DNA from: Lunularia cruciata
Taxonomy: Eukaryota > Streptophyta > Marchantiopsida > Lunulariales > Lunulariaceae
Assembly: GCA_948567375.1 (NCBI GenBank)
Contig: OX419756.1
Coordinates: 20,961,001-21,025,000, forward strand
Direction: 5' to 3'
Length of the DNA stretch: 64,000 bases
Shown here: in pieces, positions 57,015 through 64,000 of the stretch
Layout: every line of letters begins with the position of its first letter
Numbering within the stretch: position 1 is the stretch's first letter
The notes under the pieces: generated by a model
Database searches by the model: none
What the model saw: only the letters and a program-made list of their open reading frames with translations
Told to the model about the DNA's origin: nothing
Made by a program: the position numbers and the translations under genes

Positions 57015-59831
57015 CTATTCCACTTCCAACACCACTTTCCCGACGGTTTTCTTCCCTTCCCTTACTTTGTGTGCCTCAGCTGCATCAGCTAGTGGAAAAG
57101 TCTTGCCAACAGGTATCTTCAGACTTCCTTCCTTCGCAAGACGTGCTATCTCTTCCAAACCGTCAGCGTCGGTTCTCATCACAGACCACCAGTACTCTGT
57201 GGCATAGACGCAAACGTATTAGCAGATTATATGCTAGCTCAAAGAGCCCTTATGCGCACTGATGGAACAAAAATATTCTCCGATAGCTTCAAAAGAGCTT
57301 CTCACTTTCCGATTTCCAGAGCAGAATACAAGGGTGGTTAATTCAGTTGGCGGCCATCTTCGAACTCGCAGTTGGACAAGATAATTAAGGGACCTTGTTT
57401 TATTCGGATATATTTGACATACAAAACAGAGAAAGAATTTCCAGGACTCAACGAGCTGTCTGATGTTGTAAAACCTAATGCTAAACCTACAAGCAGCAGA
57501 AGCAACATAGTAAATTACAGAGTTGCATGTGATGACAGAGCAGACACGAGTAGCGAAAGAGGTGCAAGGAAATGAGTGTCACATTCTTGAACCTACCAAT
57601 GCCGTGTGATTGTCTATACTGCATTTGCTTCTGGACCAACTTGGCTGCTGCAGCAGCACCACCGGCGATGAGACCATACTGGTCAGCCATTGACACTATT
57701 TCACCCTGCGGCATTACCATCAATCGGAGTGTCAAAAGACGCCTTCAAGCGGAAATGGAGAACGCTTGGGCATGTAAAAAGACGAGAAAAGTAGTACGTG
57801 CCACTACACGTACGCTCTAAAGATTGCATCCATTTTGAAAGAAACATAGACGCTCGTTATTCGGCCACACAAGTAAATCTTTTGATTGTCTCAGTGGAAG
57901 TGCTCCCAAAACATTTTCTAGTCCAAAACAACCTAACTTAGTGACATGTGACTATACCACAGGGCTACCCGCTCATGCTTTCGCAAGGGGTCGAATCCAA
58001 CCTGTAATGTGAGGTAATGCCCGCCTCTCTTGAGCAGATTAGTGCCTAGAGACTCGGTTTCTGGCATCCCAATGGTGTCCAAAACCGCATCAAATCGATC
58101 CTTCAGTTGCTCTCTGATGTTCTGGAAACCACTAAATAAACACCACGACTGCCGTGTCAAGAAGTAGCCCTTTCCTGGAACAACCACTGCGTAACACTAT
58201 TTGGTTTCATAATCTACAGCTGCGAACAAGGGCTCTAAAACTGTTAGAAACCTCATAAGCGAATACACATTGTAGAAAAGGATGGTGCAGAAAAGAATCA
58301 CCTCTGAGGTGTAGTCTACAGCTTGTTCTGCACCGGCCTCTTTCGCCCTTTCGACACTTCTTTTACCACATGTCACGGCAACTTGACACCCAACTGCTTT
58401 GGCCAGATATGTTGCTGCGATTCCGACAGCACCACCTCCACCGATGACTAGTACCTTCTGACTGCATAAGATAAGCCAGGAAGTTCCGTTATTAAGCTAC
58501 GGTGTGAACTCCTTTATTAAGCTATAGAGCTACCTACTGCAAGAGCTTACTCATCCTCGACTACATACCCGTCCTGAATTCGAGCGGTACTTCTTAGTGC
58601 CCGCCATGCTGTAAGTGCTGCAAAAGGGATAGCAGCCGCATCCTACATTACGTACATGATAACGTGTACACGGGTCAGCTTTCCTTGCAATTTCTCACCC
58701 TAGGATATCTGAATATATAGAAACATGAGACGTGGCATGTACAAGTCTGGGCTCTGCTTACAAAGGACAGTCCTTGAGACAAAGAAACTCAAGCTGCAAA
58801 GAGGCTAGAAGGAACCCAAATGTCTGGTTTGCGCCATGAATCCGCATACTTACCACATGAGATAGATTCGAGGGCTTCAGCACAAGTTGTTCCTCTGCTA
58901 GTATCGCGTAATTGCTGTACGTTCCCCGGATGGCAGTAGGGTGAAGGGCTCCGAACACCTCTTGCCCTACCTGGAGCTGTCTGACAGCACTCCCTACTGC
59001 GGCAATTTCTCCACTCACGTCTCTCCCAAGCACAATCGGCAGCAGAGGCTGAAACAAAGACTTCCCATATCCACCTCGCATCTGCAAGAATGCGAGGTGT
59101 GTTCATAGCAATCCTTACAGGCGATAAAATCAGCTTCGGGGAAACTGGTGTCATCAAAATTATCACCCCAATACCATTCGTAGTCCATGAAAAATAAAAT
59201 TTGTATCTAAATTTTCAAGCTTAAGGCGAGAAAAAGAATAAAGAGAACGAGAGGAACTAGCTTACCTGGAGAATATTTTGCCTAAAAACTTCTTGGGGTA
59301 CTACGAGATTTTTCTCGATCTAAACAACATCCGAAGTGCTCATATGTAGGCTTCGTACTTGGGACGCTGATTAAAGTGGACTTGCAGACTTCCATTCATT
59401 CTTTTTGAAACGATCGCAGCGACTGATAGCAATTCAGCATGATTTACGCTGAGGTGGAAAGTAATCAAACGACATTTCCGGACGTCCATACAGAAAATAA
59501 AAGACCAACAAAGTTACCGATGCTATACTAGAACGCTCCGTTAAACAGACCTACATTTTAACGCCACGATTGAACTCATACAACAACTCACCCGGATATC
59601 GAGCGGATTGACAGATACAGCTCGTGCTCTTACGAGCACATCATTAGGGCCAACATCGGGAAGAGCAACTCCATGTCGATACTCCATCACCTCCGGGCCG
59701 CCAAATTTCCGGACAAGCACAGCAGTGCATGTTGACAAGCGCCTAACTGCACAATCCCATGCGTCTCTGAAACACGCATTTTGTGGTAATTCCTTCACCG
59801 ATGTCAGCGTTAGCGACGTTTGACGACGCAT
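57015..59831 (-). CDS. RTN4IP1-like: RTN4IP1-like mitochondrial NAD(P)H oxidoreductase, seven exons
   Basis: Exons 59592-59831, 58854-59081, 58569-58642, 58302-58461, 58002-58121, 57597-57705 and 57015-57196 join in phase to 1113 nt (370 aa plus TAG), with GT-AG at all six introns. The protein is a medium-chain dehydrogenase/reductase of the quinone-oxidoreductase type: GroES-like half (VRKFGGPEVMEY, VNPLDIR, PIVLGRDVSGEIAAVG), then a Rossmann half with VLVIGGGGAVGIAA for the dinucleotide, FDAVLDTIGMPE, HGIEYWWSVMR and the end GKVVLEVE. The HGI-YWW pattern marks the RTN4IP1/OPA10 group; the plant counterpart is At3g15090. No catalytic-zinc Cys/His set is seen. The N-terminus (MRRQTSLTLTSVKELPQN, Arg/Ser/Thr-rich) is a plausible mitochondrial presequence. 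In animals the protein supports coenzyme Q and complex I; the same role here is inference. Length agrees with the family. Confidence 0.93.
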
Positions 59832-60350
59832 TTTTGGTAACTTCTCCTACGTCTTCGACCTCAGCTGATCCTTAAAGGCATTCCTTACAAAGACACTGAA
59901 TAGGAGCTCAATCACTGTAGCGTTCTCATCCTAATTCCTCCTCTGAACCCATGTCCCAGTTCACCAAATGTCAGCACGTTCCCGGATCCACCTACCCCTC
60001 TCGGGCCTCTCTATCTTCCCTCTGTCCAAGACACCACCACAATTCCGACGCAATGTCTTCTCCTCAAGGCCAATCTCTTTCAATCCTCCGAGTGTCCGAG
60101 TCTACCTTTATCGCATTGTGAATCTGTAAAGCGAACGATATTCAGGAAAAGGATGGCTAACTCTAGCTAACTCTAGCAGCAGTGCATTAAAATGTTCTGT
60201 TCTACACTACACTAGTTCTGGCCACGAAGAGTAGCGAACCAGAGTGAAAGCATGCTAACGCCGCCATAGCCACCTCTTCTATAAGCCCTCGCCTTGTTGA
60301 AGGGTTTTCTGTGAGGACACGTGGAAAGTAAGCAGATGCCACACCTTCCT
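59832..60350 (-). promoter_or_regulatory. Putative promoter/5' UTR region of the RTN4IP1-like gene
   Basis: The 500 bases upstream of the ATG are CT-rich (ctctcgggcctctctatcttccctctg), as in many plant TATA-less promoters. No TATA box or upstream exon can be assigned. Confidence 0.3.
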
Positions 60351-62215
60351 AAACTCTAAGTGGCCAGTAAGGAGCACAAGAAAATAAAATAAGGGACGAT
60401 TTGGTCGTTTTATAATTACTAGTTGGGTGCTCATGCATTGCATTGTGTGTTTTATAAATGCCTGGAATTATCTTCATCATATTTTGTAGATAATATTTTA
60501 GATTCTTAATAGAAAGATGAAAAACATCATTCAAATTTTTAATCCAAGCGTATATTTTGTGACTTATTTACTATACATAATTGTATTTAATTCCTATATA
60601 TTTGAAATACATTCAACCTAGTGGGAATTTTGTGTGTACAAAAATTATATATCTAAAGGTGAAACACAGGGATGATATATTTTTATTTTTCCTATGGCAT
60701 TGTGAAATTTTATTCTCTGGTATAAAAATGAATAATGATAATAATAATCTTATCACATTTAATTTTTACTAGAATTATTTTATTTTATTTTATTTTATTT
60801 TACACACTGGCATTTAATCATATTTTCTAAATTTTTTTAGAAAGTCCTGAAGCCATTTGGACTTTTATTTTGTACTTTAAAAAATAAAGCAGATCAGGAT
60901 AGCTTATTAAGATGTGATAAGATAAAATTTTCATTATGTATGAATTATGTATATTTAGAATATGCTTTATGTTTTAGTATCGCTTTGGCTAACCACTTCA
61001 AAAAAACAGAGAGGAATTTTTTTTTAAAGAACAAAGCACGTTCACTCCTAGCGGAAGCACATTTCTCAAAAAGTAAAGTATATAGCATATCTAGATTTAA
61101 ATGGTATTATGGTCAAGTATCATTAAAATGGGAAATTATCGGTGAATGAGTCTTAATCCAAAGTGGTTTTGTTTCGAGCATTCGGGCTTAGCATGTTATC
61201 AAGGATATCTATAATATAGATATTCTTGGTAATATAATAGATAGATCGGATGCGCATGTCATGGATTATCGAGCACATAATTTAAATTTGAATTTCTAAA
61301 TCTACACTATGCTCCTGTGTATCCATCAAAAGTTTATAAAATAAGCTATAAATCAATCTATAAATCGTTCCTATGAATAGTTGCATTGCCTATCATGGAT
61401 CCATTAAAAGAACAATAACAAAAGATCTATATCTAATTTGAATTCTTACATTTATAACATGAAGGTTGTCGTATTTCTCATCAGTTTATTAAATTTACTT
61501 AGAATTTTACGAACTTGTTAGATACTGCCAATGAGTTTAAATCGGAAGAAAAAAGGCTCCCACTTAAGATAACAACAAGGACGGGAGAACTCCATCGAGC
61601 CCGATATGGTTAAAACAGATGAGATATATGAGGTAAGCCCTGTGAGTTTTAAGTACATTTTATGCTTTGCATTCCTCTTGCATCTATTTTTTGAAATTTA
61701 ATTCCAAGTCCCATCCTAAAAGTTAAATCATATTTATATGGATTATATTATGGTATACATGCTTCTATCTTCTTAGGAGAGTTCAAAAAGGTTTTGAGAG
61801 AGTCATGAGCCAAAATTTATCTCGAATTATTTTACTCAAAAATTACTGAAGATTACAAAAGTATAACTTCTTAAATTAAAATCTTTATTTAAAGAAACTT
61901 ATATAAGATGGTTGTCTAAAATTTTACTTGATTGTTACCCAACTTTCATCAAAAGATGGGATCTTGTAAGACACAATTTGAAATGGCTGGCACAACTTAC
62001 CCGGATGTTTTGTTTACAAATTATATAAATTTCTTGTTTTACATAATTAAAGAAAAACTGTAATTATAGATGATATTAGTAATTAGGACAAAAAAATAAT
62101 AAACTCTTACTAGATGAATGGGATTAAGGAACTCAAATGTTTTTATATAAATTCAAGAAAAGATAGTCACTTGTGGGACCAAAGAAATACAATGTTTTAA
62201 TATTTACTTGTATTT
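60351..62215. other. AT-rich intergenic sequence
   Basis: Very AT-rich with no recognisable gene. It includes a (TTTTA)n microsatellite at 60774-60802 and an almost perfect palindrome atatctataatatagatat near 61207-61226. Confidence 0.5.
60774..60802. repeat. (TTTTA)n microsatellite
   Basis: Five tandem tttta units. Confidence 0.9.
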
Positions 62216-62680
62216 TTCATGCATATATACGTTGCTTCACAACATATATTGCTGTCAATATCATACACTATAGAAGCACAACTCACACAGAAGTTAGACA
62301 TAAACTCTAAAGGGCCACAATAATCAATTTAGTCTCAATTCAAATCAAAAATCAATCCTCAATTCAATAATTTGCCAATAATGGATATTGATTATAGTCA
62401 AGTCACACTCACTCTAGCTAAGAGACTCCAGGTGATGCTTTTCGGTCTCTATCCACCATAGCTAGGAACTTGAAGGCACCACATCAGAAAAGTCAACTCT
62501 TTAGACCTGCACTTCAAAGGTATACCACTATGCTCAACCTAGATCTCCAACCCTAACAGCATTGTTTGATAGCCCATATGATGGTGTAAGTGATAGTAGG
62601 TCCCAAGGTGTGATTCATAGACCTAACACAAAATCAGCCACCATTAATTAATCTTTGAGCAACAACTAATATAATTCTGA
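62216..62680 (-). repeat. Diverged solo LTR of family E
   Basis: It matches the E LTR from the cacaacata-...-catacactatagaagcacaactcacac module through gccaccat/tctatccaccatagctaggaac to taatataattct. It lacks the last ~60 bases. It is clearly older than the E LTRs and shows that family E inserted elsewhere in the region. Ends and target duplication are not visible. Confidence 0.8.
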
Positions 62681-63520
62681 ATGCCAAGATTTGTTGGGAG
62701 AAAAATGTGCAATTGGAATTTGAGAAAGCAACAAGAATCCAAATCCAACTATGTGATGGAGCAAAAATCATACATCAATCTGGTCATGAAAACCATACAT
62801 AGAAATTACATATGTTTTGGCCAACATTTGCCTATGCCCACAATTGCACTAGATTCTATTCACTCTTGAACTATCGATCAAGAACTGTCAAATCACACTA
62901 ACTATCAACACTTACACTATATATACACTTGCACTTGGAGACCCTTATCTAGTTTTGGAATATGTGGTGCATATTGATCTTTTTTCTAATCCCTAGATTT
63001 TTGGTGTCAATTGATAAATGTTGCCTCACTTAATTCCACAAGTGCGGACCATGCCTGTAGCTTTCTTGTAGAGTACATTCCCATAGTCTTGGAGCCTTCC
63101 CATAGGTCTCGTAACCATGCATGTAGGAACCATTCCTATAGGTCCCATAGCCATGACATAGGTCCCATGCATGTAGGCCATGTAGCCTACCCATAGCTCC
63201 CGAGCATGCTTGTAACTCCCATAACATATCCATGTAGCTCTTATAAAACACATTTTCCCTTAACTTCAAGTGAGTATAACTTCTTTTATAGAGCTTTTTT
63301 TTCTTCTCTGATGTTGGTGTTTATGGAAAGCCCTTGAGAAGACACTTCCAATGAAATAAGGCATGCTTCATTTGCATCTATATTTATAAAAATATTGGTC
63401 ATGATGTGAACTATCTTTTTGTTCATTCCCATAAATAGAATCTGGTAATGTGAAGATCTATCCCAAATTGACTCTTTAACATTCTTGTAGTTCATTCCTA
63501 TAATTAATCAGACTCCACAC
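62681..63520 (-). repeat. Copia LTR region, noncoding
   Basis: On the minus strand from 63526 downward lies TGTTAAGTGTGGAGTC, a typical copia LTR start. The lower boundary is not clear. Within it, 63050-63240 is a degenerate short repeat of cccatag/catgtag units that creates overlapping chance ORFs on both strands. Confidence 0.5.
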
Positions 63521-63526
63521 TTAACA

Positions 63527-63538
63527 ATCTCACAGTTG
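63527..63538 (-). other. Copia polypurine-like tract before the LTR
   Basis: The minus strand reads aactgtgagatt then TGTTAAG. The usual motif in plant copia elements is a purine run (aagtgggaga) before TGTTAAG; here it is partly decayed. Confidence 0.4.
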
Positions 63539-63539
63539 G

Positions 63540-64000
63540 AGGCTGGCATTACTCTTTACTCTAATATACAAGACAAACAATTTAACTTTGAAGTCCAATT
63601 GCAACTATGCATTGCTTGAGCTTCTCAATTATCACTACCTTTGTAGATATATTTTTAGGATTTTTTACTTCAAGAATCCTTACCAAAGTCAACACTACAC
63701 CATCTATCAATTCACAAATGAAATGATACCTCAATTGAATATCTTGGCATGACAAGTAGGATTCTTTACAAGATTGACAGCACTTTGGCTATCACTATGG
63801 AGTATATTGTTATCTTGTTTCTTGCTTAGCTCTACCATGAAGTTTTTCAACCAGGGCATCTCCTTGCTAGCCTTTGAGATGGCCATGTACTCTTTTTATG
63901 GTAGAAAGAGAAACACTCTTCTATAAACAAGACGTCTCACTAATTGTAGTACTACCCAAGGTAAACACATACCATATAGTGCTCTTTCAATTTTCCAAGT
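63540..64000 (-). pseudogene. Copia RNase H, C-terminal end of pol
   Basis: The minus strand encodes EYMAISKASKEMPWLKNFMV, then DSQSAVNLVKNPTCHAK and a tail around KVVTIEKLKQCI. These match the end of plant copia pol (AEYIAxxxAxxExxWL, DNQSAIxLxxNPxxH, ADxLTK...KL). The catalytic DNQSA is DSQSA, so the Asp is kept. Stops follow. The element continues beyond the window edge, and its LTR begins just below. Confidence 0.82.

Noticed and set aside
57985-58005. ggtcgaatcc, similar to a tRNA B box
   Set aside because: No A box, acceptor stem or anticodon arm around it; it lies in intron 5 next to exon 5 of the oxidoreductase gene.
1-64000. CRISPR array or bacterial operon structures
   Set aside because: No spaced identical repeats of the right size; introns, LTR elements and gene structure are eukaryotic.

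Overview
The window looks like nuclear DNA of a streptophyte (plant lineage) with a large, repeat-filled genome. Three things point there: a seven-exon nuclear gene with GT-AG introns, retrotransposon primer-binding sites matching plant initiator-Met and Asp tRNAs, and Ty3/gypsy and Ty1/copia lineages typical of plants. A gypsy element carrying a cytosine methyltransferase hints at a non-flowering streptophyte (alga, bryophyte, lycophyte or fern), but the sequence does not settle the species.

1-47.8 kb is a stack of retrotransposons. The oldest layer is a degenerate + strand gypsy element (C: gag, protease and RT remnants at 1.75-6.2 kb, with related LTR-like sequence at 1.07-1.38 and 47.5-47.8 kb). 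A heat-shock-element-rich solo LTR (H, 2160-2683) sits in its gag. A copia element lies at 6.3-7.06 kb and continues at 13.66 kb. A complete chromodomain gypsy (A1, 7061-13659) sits in the copia leader. The copia gag is split by solo LTR A2 (14015-39575), and A2 is itself split by element E (14288-37724) and by solo LTRs D1 and D2. E's RNase H is split by element F (17015-30546). A solo LTR of family F (F3, 41574-45361) lies further right. Each of these insertions from H onward shows a target-site duplication, exact or nearly so.

Two elements stand out. E is a gypsy element on the minus strand with the order gag, protease, C5-cytosine DNA methyltransferase, RT, RNase H, integrase, PHD finger. 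F is an Athila/Tat-like element with LTRs of 3.6-3.8 kb that themselves contain a protein ORF of about 800 codons, rich in coiled coil, in R/U5 ahead of the primer-binding site. Three copies of this ORF are present (both F LTRs and F3). A much older relative, with the same distance from a TATA box, can be recognised on the minus strand at 48.2-50.1 kb.

47.8-52.2 kb is AT-rich decayed repeat. 52.2-60.3 kb is single-copy in character and holds the one intact host gene, a seven-exon minus-strand RTN4IP1-type mitochondrial NAD(P)H oxidoreductase (370 aa). 60.3-64 kb returns to AT-rich repeat, with a solo E-family LTR and the RNase H end and LTR start of a minus-strand copia element. All retroelement reading frames are broken, many by CGA-to-TGA or CAG-to-TAG changes, so none looks autonomous now.
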